A stretch of DNA of 21,593 nucleotides, from positions 1 through 21,593 of the forward strand of contig JALFSI010000002.1 in the NCBI GenBank assembly GCA_022779365.1, in the 5' to 3' direction. Shown piece after piece: positions 6,514 through 13,680 of the stretch. Made by a program: the position numbers and the translations under genes. How positions within the stretch are numbered: the first letter of the stretch is position 1; each line of letters starts with the position of its first letter. Origin of the DNA: CAG-170 sp022779365. Its GTDB lineage: Bacteria > Bacillota > Clostridia > Oscillospirales > Oscillospiraceae. The notes below the pieces were generated by a model. That model was given only the letters and a program-made list of their open reading frames with translations. It was not told where the DNA came from and did not search any database.

Positions 6514-7512
6514 TTACTTCAGGCTCTCCGCAACGGCGACAGCCACTGCCACAGTCGCGCCGACCATGGGGTTGTTGCCCATGCCGAGGAAGCCCATCAT
6601 CTCGACGTGCGCCGGGACGGAGGACGAGCCTGCGAACTGCGCGTCGGAATGCATACGACCCATGGTGTCGGTCATGCCGTAGGAGGCAGGACCAGCCGCC
6701 ATGTTGTCCGGGTGCAGGGTACGACCCGTGCCGCCGCCGGAGGCGACGGAGAAGTACTTCTTGCCCATCTGGACGCACTCTTTCTTATAAGTGCCGGCGA
6801 CCGGGTGCTGGAAGCGGGTGGGGTTGGTGGAGTTGCCGGTGATGGAAACGTCCACGCCCTCCTTGTGCATGATGGCGACGCCTTCACGCACATCGTCCGC
6901 GCCGTAGCAGCGCACGTTCGCGCGCTCACCCTCGGAGTAGCGGATCTCGCGGACGATCTTCAGCTCGCCCGTGTAGTAGTCGAACTGCGTCTGCACATAG
7001 GTAAAGCCGTTGATGCGGGAGATGATCTGCGCCGCGTCCTTGCCAAGACCGTTCAGGATCACGCGCAGCGGGGTCTTGCGCGCCTTGTTGGCGTTGCGGA
7101 CGATGCCGATCGCGCCTTCCGCGGCGGCAAAGGACTCGTGACCTGCCAGGAAGCAGAAGCACTGCGACTCCTCGCTCAGCAGCATCGCGCCGAGGTTGCC
7201 GTGACCCAGACCGACCTTGCGGTCGTCAGCGACAGAGCCGTCGATGCAGAATGCCTGCAAGCCTTCGCCGATGACGCTGGCGGCCTCCGCCGCGCTTTTC
7301 ACGCCGCGCTTGATCGCGAGCGCCGCGCCGACGGTGTACGCCCAGCAGGCGTTTTCAAAGCAGATGGGCTGGATGCCCTTGACGATCTCATACGGATCAA
7401 AGCCCTTTGCCTGGCAGATCTCGCGGCACTGCTCCACGGAGTCGATGCCGTTCTGCTTGAGGACGCCATTGATCTTGTCGATTCTTCTTTCGTAACTTTC
7501 AAACAGAGCCAT
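6514..7512 (-). CDS. GGGtGRT protein
   Basis: A 332-residue cytosolic protein of the GGGtGRT family, named after the motif seen here as GGGTGRT at residues 259-265. It has nine cysteines (29, 33, 51, 56, 89, 118, 120, 202, 246), including a C-x3-C pair near the N-terminus and a CFC pair. The C-terminus is glycine/alanine-rich and ends in a VAVAVAVAESLK repeat. No enzyme fold can be named from the sequence, and the family has no established biochemical function that I know of. The gene follows the NifU-like gene by 17 bases, and the two families are commonly adjacent, which points to a shared role with iron-sulfur clusters or a cluster-bearing substrate. The start at 7512 has GGGAGGG upstream. 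No truncation is visible. Confidence 0.95.
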   Translation of the reverse strand: MALFESYERRIDKINGVLKQNGIDSVEQCREICQAKGFDPYEIVKGIQPICFENACWAYTVGAALAIKRGVKSAAEAASVIGEGLQAFCIDGSVADDRKVGLGHGNLGAMLLSEESQCFCFLAGHESFAAAEGAIGIVRNANKARKTPLRVILNGLGKDAAQIISRINGFTYVQTQFDYYTGELKIVREIRYSEGERANVRCYGADDVREGVAIMHKEGVDVSITGNSTNPTRFQHPVAGTYKKECVQMGKKYFSVASGGGTGRTLHPDNMAAGPASYGMTDTMGRMHSDAQFAGSSSVPAHVEMMGFLGMGNNPMVGATVAVAVAVAESLK

Positions 7513-7529
7513 TGTCGTACCCTCCCTCT

Positions 7530-8222
7530 TTACTCTTTGCGCGGGTCAATGTACTTGGCAGCGTTTTCAAACTGACCGTAGTGACCCGTCGCCTTCTTCA
7601 GCGCCTCAGCGGGCTCGCTGCCCGCCTTGATGAAGTCCATCATCTTGCCGAAATTGATGAACTCATAGCCGACGATCTCGTCGTCCTTGTTGAGCGCGAT
7701 GCGGGAGCAGTAGCCCTCCGCCATCTCCAGATAGCGCGGACCTTTGGACTTGGTGGCAAACATCGTGCCGACCTGGCTTCTCAGACCCTTGCCGAGGTCT
7801 TCCATCGAAGCGCCGACGGCGAGACCGCCCTCGGAGAACGCGGACTGGCTGCGGCCGTAGACGATCTGCAAAAACAGCTCGCGCATGGCGGTGTTGATGG
7901 CGTCACAGACGAGGTCAGTGTTGAGCGCCTCCAGAATGGTCTTGCCGATGAGGATCTCAGACGCCATAGCGGCGGAATGGGTCATGCCGGAGCAGCCGAT
8001 CGTTTCGACCAGAGCCTCTTCGATGACACCGTCCTTGATATTGAGGGACAGCTTGCAGGCGCCCTGCTGCGGCGCGCACCAGCCCACGCCGTGCGTAAAG
8101 CCGGAAATATCCTTGATCTCTTTTGCCTGAACCCACTTGCCCTCTTCGGGAATGGGTGCCGGACCGTGATATGCGCCCTTGGCGACCGGACACATATGCT
8201 GAACTTCCGCAGTGTAAATCAT
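7530..8222 (-). CDS. NifU-like iron-sulfur cluster assembly scaffold-type protein
   Basis: A 230-residue protein. The central part (about 49-105) matches the NifU/IscU N-terminal scaffold pattern: a cysteine before a beta strand (C56-KLSLNIKDG), a second cysteine in IGCSGMTHSAAMAS (C77), and IGKTILEAL as the counterpart of the family's GKT helix. Other cysteines are C11, C49, C106 and C172. Residues 1-45 and the C-terminal 100 residues go beyond the scaffold core and are characteristic of the variant found beside GGGtGRT genes. The start at 8222 is chosen for the AAAGGATG ribosome site and fits the promoter at 8298-8327; an upstream extension of the frame would overlap that promoter. It is the first gene of a two-gene operon. 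No IscS/SufS desulfurase is nearby. Confidence 0.88.
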   Translation of the reverse strand: MIYTAEVQHMCPVAKGAYHGPAPIPEEGKWVQAKEIKDISGFTHGVGWCAPQQGACKLSLNIKDGVIEEALVETIGCSGMTHSAAMASEILIGKTILEALNTDLVCDAINTAMRELFLQIVYGRSQSAFSEGGLAVGASMEDLGKGLRSQVGTMFATKSKGPRYLEMAEGYCSRIALNKDDEIVGYEFINFGKMMDFIKAGSEPAEALKKATGHYGQFENAAKYIDPRKE

Positions 8223-8297
8223 AAAGGTTTCATCCTTTCTCAGAGAATATTCAGCCGCCGTGCCGCTCAAGCACATAGTGACCGATATTATATGTGA

Positions 8298-8327
8298 ATT
8301 ATACCCCAAACCTGACAGGAAAGTCAA
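8298..8327 (-). promoter_or_regulatory. Near-consensus sigma-70 promoter of the NifU-like/GGGtGRT operon
   Basis: TTGACT (8322-8327) and TATAAT (8298-8303) on the minus strand are 18 bases apart. The implied leader of about 70 bases contains an inverted repeat, CACATA paired with TATGTG across 8272-8296, that overlaps the expected start site. AAAGG/CCTTT can pair around the ribosome binding site. Both are possible control points. Confidence 0.8.
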
Positions 8328-8354
8328 GGCAAAGCCAAAAAACTGCAAGATAAA

Positions 8355-8640
8355 AGGTCCGCGGCAAGCGCCGCGGACCTCAGTCTGTCGAAAAAGCCTC
8401 GCAGAGTTTTGCGCCCGCAGGCGCAAAATAGAATTTAAATCAATTTTGACGGCGACATGCGCGTCGGCAAAAATACTTTACGCTCTGCAAGTGTGGAAAT
8501 TTTGCGCCCTGCGCAAAATTTATGCGCGCGGCAGAGTGCCAGCCTGTTCAAACGAAAACCCAGCGAAGCGGTTTTCGTTTGAAAGCGTGTCAAAAATACT
8601 TTTTTGACACGCTCAGGTCCGCGGCAAGCGCCGCGGACCT
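8355..8640. repeat. Array of perfect hairpins bracketed by two identical 26-bp palindromes
   Basis: This non-coding stretch lies between plsC and the NifU-like promoter. The same palindrome occurs at 8355-8380 and 8615-8640 (11-bp stem, AAGC loop). Between them are stems 8407-8415/8420-8428 (9 bp), 8497-8507/8511-8521 (11 bp, enclosed by CTCTGC/GCAGAG at 8483-8488/8531-8536), 8548-8560/8570-8582 (13 bp) and 8584-8596/8601-8613 (13 bp). All named stems are perfect. The last three hairpins follow one another within 0-2 bases. They may serve as plsC terminators on the minus strand, but the number and regularity exceed that need. Confidence 0.85.
8584..8613 (-). terminator. Probable terminator of plsC
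   Basis: A perfect 13-bp stem with a 4-base loop whose inner part is A5/T5. It could act in either direction and is the first U-rich hairpin downstream of plsC on the minus strand, following the GC-only palindrome at 8615-8640. Confidence 0.55.
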
Positions 8641-8653
8641 GAACGTTTTCGGT

Positions 8654-9406
8654 TTATGCCGTGTGCGCCACGGGATAGGGCTGCTGCGTCTTGGGCAGAT
8701 ACGCCTCCAGCGTATCCCGGATCTCGTTTCCGAGCGCGGTGGAGCGGCAGTGCGCCACATAGTCCGCCGGGAGCGTTTCGAGGATGTCCAGCCGAACATA
8801 CGTCCTGCGCAGCGGGAAGTTGCGGCTGATGCCCTCCACGCCCTGGATCGCCGCGACGACCACTGGAACGTGCGCCTGCTGCGCGATCTTCAGAACACCG
8901 CTGTGGAACGGCAGCAGCTCACCCGTGCGGCTGCGCGTGCCCTCCGGGTACACGCCCACGGACACCTGATCGTCCTCCATCAGCCGCGCCGCGGCGTGGA
9001 TGGTGGTGATGGCGTTGCGGGGATTTTCGCGGTCGATGGGCAAAAAGCAGCAGCGCCGCAGGATGCGCCCGACAAGCGGGATCTTGAAATTTTCCGGCTT
9101 GGAGATGAACGCCAGCTTGTATTTCTGCATAACCGCAAGCTGGACGATGGGGTCATAGTTGGAGCGGTGATTGCCTACGAGCAGGAAGCGACCGTCCTGC
9201 GGCAGCTTCTCCAGCCCCGTCACCTCGACGTGCACGCGCCCGAAGAATACCAGCATCCGCACTGTAACATCCAGCAAAAAGCGGCAAAACGCACTAGGGC
9301 GCTCATAGGTTTTACGCGGGTCGGCAGACAGCGCCGCCGCGACCAGCAGCAGCAAATAGACCCCAACGACCCCAAGCAGCCCATATCCGACATACGCGAG
9401 CACCAT
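8654..9406 (-). CDS. plsC: 1-acyl-sn-glycerol-3-phosphate acyltransferase (PlsC family)
   Basis: A 250-residue membrane-associated acyltransferase that makes phosphatidic acid from lysophosphatidic acid. An N-terminal hydrophobic helix (about residues 1-25) leads into the catalytic domain. The HX4D motif is NHRSNYD (His80, Asp85), the substrate-binding block is YPEGTRSRTG with Glu155, and VVVAAIQGVEG is the fourth conserved strand. The start at 9406 is chosen because GGAGGAG lies eight bases upstream; an in-frame ATG ten codons earlier has no such site. It lies 99 bases downstream of the sensor kinase with no clear terminator between, so it may be co-transcribed with the two-component system. 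Substrate specificity cannot be read from sequence, and lysophospholipid or ornithine-lipid acyltransferases share these motifs. Confidence 0.9.
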   Translation of the reverse strand: MVLAYVGYGLLGVVGVYLLLLVAAALSADPRKTYERPSAFCRFLLDVTVRMLVFFGRVHVEVTGLEKLPQDGRFLLVGNHRSNYDPIVQLAVMQKYKLAFISKPENFKIPLVGRILRRCCFLPIDRENPRNAITTIHAAARLMEDDQVSVGVYPEGTRSRTGELLPFHSGVLKIAQQAHVPVVVAAIQGVEGISRNFPLRRTYVRLDILETLPADYVAHCRSTALGNEIRDTLEAYLPKTQQPYPVAHTA

Positions 9407-9505
9407 GACAGCTTCTCCTCCAATATAGCGAGCCAAGCGGCAGACTTCGACGATTTTTTATAGTCTACCGCAGAAAAAGAAACTGAAACGAAACTCACAC
9501 TTGCT

Positions 9506-10591
9506 TTAGAGGCTTTCGGGGTGGCGTGCCGGCAATTTTACAGTAAATTGTGTGTAATCCTGCACGCTCTGCACGCTGACGCTGCCGCCGTGAAGCTCCG
9601 TGACCGACTTGACGATGGCAAGCCCGATGCCGTTGCCGTGCGCGGCGTGCGACTCGTCCGCCTGATAGAATTTTCCGAAAATGTGCCCGAGCTTGTCGGG
9701 CGGGATGGTGCTGCCGGTGTTGCCGATCATCACCGCGAGCAGCCCGCCCTCCGCGCGCACGGCGACATCCAGCCGCGCGCCCACCGGGGCGAATTTCACG
9801 GCGTTGTCCAGCAGATTCACCCACACCTGCCGCAGCAGTTCCTCGTTGCCGTCCAGAAAATATTCGCCCATGTCGATGTTCAGCTCCAGCGCCTTTTCCG
9901 ACCATTTGCGCTCGAGCAGCAGCACGCAGTTGCGAAGCTGCTCAGAGAGGTTAAAGCGCGTCACATCCGTCAGGATCGCCTGATTTTCGACCTTGGTCAT
10001 ATTGAGCACGTTCGTCGCCATTTCGGCAAGGCGCAGCGACTCGTCCTCGATGATGTCCAGGTACTCCGCCCGCTCCTGCGCCGTCAGATCGTCCCGGCGC
10101 AGCAGGCGCGCAAAGCCCGCGATGGACACGATGGGCGTTTTGAACTCGTGCGAAAAATTATTGATAAAGTCCGAACGCAGAATTTGCGTCCCCTCCAGCT
10201 CCGACGCCATCTTGTTGAAGCTGTCGGTCAGCTCCACCACGGTCGGGTGGCGGGCAAAGATCGTGCCGAAGCGGATGCGCGTCTGAAAATCACCCGCCGC
10301 CAGACGGTTCATGGCGTTGATGATGCTGTTGATGGGGCGCAGCAGCACGCGCACGATGGCAAACGTCACCACGCCGCCCACGCACACGCTCAAAAGTACC
10401 ATCAGACCGATGATGGCATACAGCTCGCCGCGATCCCACGCCGCGCGGTTGAGAAAGCCCATGCGCACCAGCAGCAGCAAAAAGCAGCCGCTGAGCAGCA
10501 CCACGGCAAGCAAAATCGCAAACACCGCGCCGCCGGAGAGCAGCGTGAGCGCGATGCGGTTCTTTCGCTCTTCATATTCCCGCTGATTCAT
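9506..10591 (-). CDS. Sensor histidine kinase (HAMP-HisKA-HATPase)
   Basis: A 361-residue membrane kinase. Two transmembrane helices (about 16-44 and 58-83) enclose a very short extracytoplasmic loop of some 13 residues, so it probably senses the membrane or a partner protein and not a large ligand. A HAMP linker (about 80-135) precedes the dimerisation helix with phospho-acceptor His148 in NNFSHEFKTPIVS. The ATPase domain has the N box NLLDNAVKF (Asn263), a G1 box of the NTG type (GNTGSTIP), and the G2 box HGNGIGLAIVKS. It starts with a 4-base ATGA overlap with the response regulator, so the pair is translationally coupled. The target is unknown; the downstream plsC is one candidate. Confidence 0.95.
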   Translation of the reverse strand: MNQREYEERKNRIALTLLSGGAVFAILLAVVLLSGCFLLLLVRMGFLNRAAWDRGELYAIIGLMVLLSVCVGGVVTFAIVRVLLRPINSIINAMNRLAAGDFQTRIRFGTIFARHPTVVELTDSFNKMASELEGTQILRSDFINNFSHEFKTPIVSIAGFARLLRRDDLTAQERAEYLDIIEDESLRLAEMATNVLNMTKVENQAILTDVTRFNLSEQLRNCVLLLERKWSEKALELNIDMGEYFLDGNEELLRQVWVNLLDNAVKFAPVGARLDVAVRAEGGLLAVMIGNTGSTIPPDKLGHIFGKFYQADESHAAHGNGIGLAIVKSVTELHGGSVSVQSVQDYTQFTVKLPARHPESL

Positions 10592-11262
10592 ACGTTTTTC
10601 ACCGCCTTATAGCCGAGCCCGCGCACGGAAACGATCTCAAATTCGCCCCAGCCCTCAAAATGCCGCCGCAGCCGCCCGATGTGTACCGTCACGGTCTCCC
10701 ACCCGCTGTCGGACTCCGCGCCCCAGATCTCGTCCATGAGCTGGATGCGGGTAAAAATTTTTCCTGGGTATGACAGCAGCTTATACAGCAGCAGAAATTC
10801 CTTCTGCGGCAGTGTGACCGTCTCACCCGGGCGGCTGACGGTGAGCGAGTCATAGTCCAGCGTCACATCACCGAGCTGGATGCGCCGCTCGCTCACGATG
10901 CGCGCCCGGCGCAGCAGCGCGCGGATACGCAGCAGCATCTCCTCCGTGTCCACGGGCTTGGTCATAAAATCGTCCGTCCCGGCGAGAAAGCCCTTCTTAC
11001 GATCCTCCGGGAGCTGCTTTGCCGACACCATCAGGACCGGCAGGTCGCTTTGCGCCGCGCGCAGAGCGCTGCAAAAGGCGTAGCCGTCCATATTCGGCAT
11101 CATCACGTCCAGCACGACCAGATCGATGTGCTCCCGGTCCATCGCCGCGAGCGCCGCTATGCCGTCCTCCGCCGTGGTGACGGTGCAGCCGTCCGCCTCC
11201 AGCACCGCCCGCATCAGCCGCCGGGTGTTTTTGTCGTCATCCACGACCAGAATGTGAAACAT
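10588..11262 (-). CDS. OmpR/PhoB-family response regulator
   Basis: A 224-residue DNA-binding regulator. The receiver domain carries the acidic pocket VVDDD (7-10), phospho-acceptor Asp52 in LVVLDVMMP, the conserved serine at position 80 of VLMVSA (the usual Thr/Ser switch) and Lys102 in FMTKP. The winged-helix domain spans about 125-222 and includes LPQKEFLLLYKLLSYPGKIF, the recognition helix region WETVTVHIGRLRRHF and the wing VRGLGYKAV. The start at 11262 follows AGGGA; an open frame upstream crosses the mtlD terminator and is not credible. A TAAAAT about 40 bases upstream could be its -10 box, with a poor -35. It is cognate to the overlapping histidine kinase. Confidence 0.95.
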   Translation of the reverse strand: MFHILVVDDDKNTRRLMRAVLEADGCTVTTAEDGIAALAAMDREHIDLVVLDVMMPNMDGYAFCSALRAAQSDLPVLMVSAKQLPEDRKKGFLAGTDDFMTKPVDTEEMLLRIRALLRRARIVSERRIQLGDVTLDYDSLTVSRPGETVTLPQKEFLLLYKLLSYPGKIFTRIQLMDEIWGAESDSGWETVTVHIGRLRRHFEGWGEFEIVSVRGLGYKAVKNV

Positions 11263-11310
11263 CGCGCAGTCCCTCCGTGCATTCGTTGCTGTCATTTTAA
11301 CAGATTTTTC

Positions 11311-11352
11311 GCAAAAAAGAAACCGGGCGGCTGCAAATTGCAGCCGCCCGGT
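11311..11352 (-). terminator. Strong Rho-independent terminator after the mannitol-type dehydrogenase
   Basis: A perfect 15-base inverted repeat (11338-11352 with 11322-11336) is followed on the minus strand by TTCTTTTTTGC. It closes the metabolic cluster and insulates it from the two-component system. Confidence 0.93.
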
Positions 11353-11365
11353 GGTTCGCTTGCGA

Positions 11366-12583
11366 TCAGATGATGTCGTGAATGCTGGAAGCCTTGACCT
11401 CGTCGGCTGCTGCCAGCAGCTCCTTGAGACTCTTGCCTGCGAGGATCTGCTCATACATGGCGAGGATCATACCCGCGAGCTTACTATCCGCCTTGAGCTC
11501 GGACACCTCAGCGAGAACCTTCTTCGCCGCGTCCATGCCCTGCTCCATGCCTTCGGCTTCGTCGATGTAGCGCTTTAAGCCCGCCGCTGCGCCGAGCGCG
11601 ATATACGCGGGCGTGACGCCCTGCTCCAGCGCCAGCGTCGCCGAGCCGATCAGACGGTCTGCCGGGGAGAGCTTGCGTCCCGGGTCGCCGCCGACGCGCT
11701 TGCAGGTATCCTTCAGCGCGGCGTTGGTGAAGCGGTGCAGCAGGTCGGTGATGTGCAGGAGAATGCCGTCGAGCGCGACGTCATACTTCTTGTGCAGCGC
11801 CATGGCGCTCTCGATCATCGCGTTCTGCACAACGATGCGCACCTCGGGCACGTCGATGGACTGATAGATGTACTCCAGTCCCAGCAGGTCGCCCAGATAC
11901 GCGCAGGTAGCGTGACCCATATTGTGGATGTAGAGCTTGCGCTTGATGTAGAAATCAAACGGTGCGAACGGCACCATGTTCTTGATCTCGGGAATTTCGC
12001 CCTTGAACGCCGCCTTGTCGGTGGGCAGGAAGCCGTAGCGCTCCACGCATACGCGCATCGGGTCGCCGTCCTTCATCTCGTCGGTCTGCACGGGCACCAT
12101 GCGCCCGATCGACGCCTCGACCAGACCCACGCGCTCGTCAAAGAGCTTGCATTCTTCCTCGGTGAGCTGCTCCTTGAGCATCTTTTCGACGATCAGGTTC
12201 GCATCCATCAGGTTTTCGCAGATGATGATGTTCAGGGGCTTGTCGGTGCGCGCCCAGCGCTTGCGCAGACCCGCCACGATGTTGCCGATGATAAACTTGA
12301 GGATACGCGCGCCGACTGCCGTTGCCATAATGTCGCAGTTGGCGATGACCTCGGACGCAGCCTCGGCGTCGTTGCCGTTCACGGCGGTGACATTGCGGAT
12401 GATGACGTCCTCATGTCCGGCGCTGGAGACATAGCGCACGGGATACTCGTGCTTTTCACGCAGCGCGTTCACCACCGGCTCTGCCACGTCGATAAACGTG
12501 ACCTCGTAGCCGGACTGGCTCAGAAGTGCGCCGATAAACCCGCGGCCGATGTTGCCGCCGCCATACATGACTGCCTGTTTCAT
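11366..12583 (-). CDS. Mannitol-type long-chain polyol dehydrogenase (MtlD-like)
   Basis: A 405-residue NAD(P)-dependent dehydrogenase of the polyol-specific long-chain family. The Rossmann motif is GGGNIGRGFIG (8-18), and the catalytic signature K216...N221..H224 is present in KRKLYIHNMGH. Characterised relatives interconvert mannitol-1-phosphate and fructose-6-phosphate, or reduce fructuronate and tagaturonate. Length (about 380-410 expected) suits MtlD. The ATG at 12583 is ten bases after GGAGG; a TTG three codons earlier is too close to that site to be the start. It is the last gene of the cluster, 18 bases after the PfkB kinase. No PTS mannitol transporter is near, so the substrate may be a different polyol, keto-sugar or their phosphates. 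The assignment to mannitol-1-phosphate is therefore not secure. Confidence 0.85.
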   Translation of the reverse strand: MKQAVMYGGGNIGRGFIGALLSQSGYEVTFIDVAEPVVNALREKHEYPVRYVSSAGHEDVIIRNVTAVNGNDAEAASEVIANCDIMATAVGARILKFIIGNIVAGLRKRWARTDKPLNIIICENLMDANLIVEKMLKEQLTEEECKLFDERVGLVEASIGRMVPVQTDEMKDGDPMRVCVERYGFLPTDKAAFKGEIPEIKNMVPFAPFDFYIKRKLYIHNMGHATCAYLGDLLGLEYIYQSIDVPEVRIVVQNAMIESAMALHKKYDVALDGILLHITDLLHRFTNAALKDTCKRVGGDPGRKLSPADRLIGSATLALEQGVTPAYIALGAAAGLKRYIDEAEGMEQGMDAAKKVLAEVSELKADSKLAGMILAMYEQILAGKSLKELLAAADEVKASSIHDII

Positions 12584-12601
12584 GATTCTCAATCCTCCGC
12601 C

Positions 12602-13609
12602 TTAGTCTGCTTTATAAAGATCGTACAGTTTCATGACTTCTTCCGCCGTCTTCACGCCGTCGGACGCGCTGACCTCGCTCAAGGACGCCGCCGCGGCGCA
12701 CGCGCCGATGCGCAGCGCCTCGGGCAGGCTCTTGCCGGTCTCCGCCGCGTACAGAACGCCCGCACAGAACGCGTCGCCCGCGCCGACCGTGCCCTTGATG
12801 TAGCCCTTGGGCAGCTTCAGGCTCTTCGCCTCATAATAGTTGCCGTCCTGATCCATGCCGCAGCCGATCTCCGGGCAGTGGATGACCGCCCAGGTAGAAA
12901 CGCCCAGCTCACGCATTTTGGTGAGTGCCTGCTTCATGTTTTCCACGTGCAGCACGCCGCTCTCGTCGCGCAGCATCACGCCTGTGGTCTGCTGGGCTTC
13001 CAGCTCGTTGATGACGCAGTAGTCGGTGTAGCGCAGCGCGGGGCTGACGAGGCGCTTAAAGCGGTCGCCGGACTCGGACACGACGTCGATGGACGTTTTC
13101 ATGCCCGCCTTCTGTGCGCGGTGCAGCAGACGCGCCATCTTCGTGCCATATTCGCTGTCCTCCTGATCGAGGGCAGGCAGCAGCAGGATGTAGCCGATGT
13201 GGAAAATGTCCACGTCGAGCTTGTCCCAGTCGATGTTATCCTCGCCGTAGTAGGCGTTTGCGCCCGCGTGCTGGAAGAACGTGCGCTCCTTCGTCTGGTT
13301 GTTGCTCATGACGGCGGTGAACGACGTGCGCCCGTTGCGCTGGACCATCGACAGGTCGATGTTGGGATATTTGCCGAGCTCCTTGAGCATAAAGTCGCCC
13401 TCGGCGTCGTGCCCTGCAAAGCCGGACGCGACCAGATGCATCGACGGATCGAGGCGTGCAAGATCGGAGATCGTGTTGCACACCGAGCCGCCGGTGGAGT
13501 TCTGGATGCCCTCGGTGATGTGGGTCAGTTCATTCTGCTTGGGCCAGGTCTCGATCGGATATGTAATATCCACGAGCATATTACCGGCACAGCAAATGCC
13601 TTTTTTCAT
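12602..13609 (-). CDS. PfkB-family carbohydrate kinase
   Basis: A 335-residue ribokinase-fold kinase. The N-terminal part has the substrate-side glycine pair STGGSVCN (39-45), and the second signature GTVGAGDAFCAG holds the anion-hole GAGD with catalytic base Asp279. VINELEA (199-205) is the usual pre-ATP-site strand. The family phosphorylates sugars, nucleosides, cyclitols and keto-acids at a primary or ring hydroxyl. The substrate here cannot be assigned by motif. The start at 13609 follows AGGAGGAA. It lies 18 bases before the polyol dehydrogenase and 71 bases after the DUF4380-like gene, with no terminator in that gap, so it belongs to the same transcription unit. Confidence 0.9.
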   Translation of the reverse strand: MKKGICCAGNMLVDITYPIETWPKQNELTHITEGIQNSTGGSVCNTISDLARLDPSMHLVASGFAGHDAEGDFMLKELGKYPNIDLSMVQRNGRTSFTAVMSNNQTKERTFFQHAGANAYYGEDNIDWDKLDVDIFHIGYILLLPALDQEDSEYGTKMARLLHRAQKAGMKTSIDVVSESGDRFKRLVSPALRYTDYCVINELEAQQTTGVMLRDESGVLHVENMKQALTKMRELGVSTWAVIHCPEIGCGMDQDGNYYEAKSLKLPKGYIKGTVGAGDAFCAGVLYAAETGKSLPEALRIGACAAAASLSEVSASDGVKTAEEVMKLYDLYKAD

Positions 13610-13680
13610 TTGGTATTCCTCCTGTTTGTGTTGTGTTGCTTTGTTTTCTCTACAACTGTATCACGGTGCGGGGCAGATGT

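Noticed and set aside
8223..8297. A TPP- or SAM-type riboswitch in the leader of the NifU-like gene, suggested by CTGAGA and GGATG
   Set aside because: The leader is only about 70 bases, the other conserved segments of those riboswitches are missing, and the gene is not in those pathways.
8260..8607. A 115-codon plus-strand open frame over the hairpin array
   Set aside because: It spans the palindromes and the minus-strand promoter and shows no domain or suitable ribosome site.
12584..12592. A TTG start three codons upstream for the mannitol-type dehydrogenase
   Set aside because: The GGAGG site is only one base before that TTG, whereas it is well spaced for the ATG at 12583.
11366..13609. 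A classical mannitol utilisation operon
   Set aside because: There is no PTS mannitol transporter, and the kinase and neighbouring hydrolases do not belong to that pathway.
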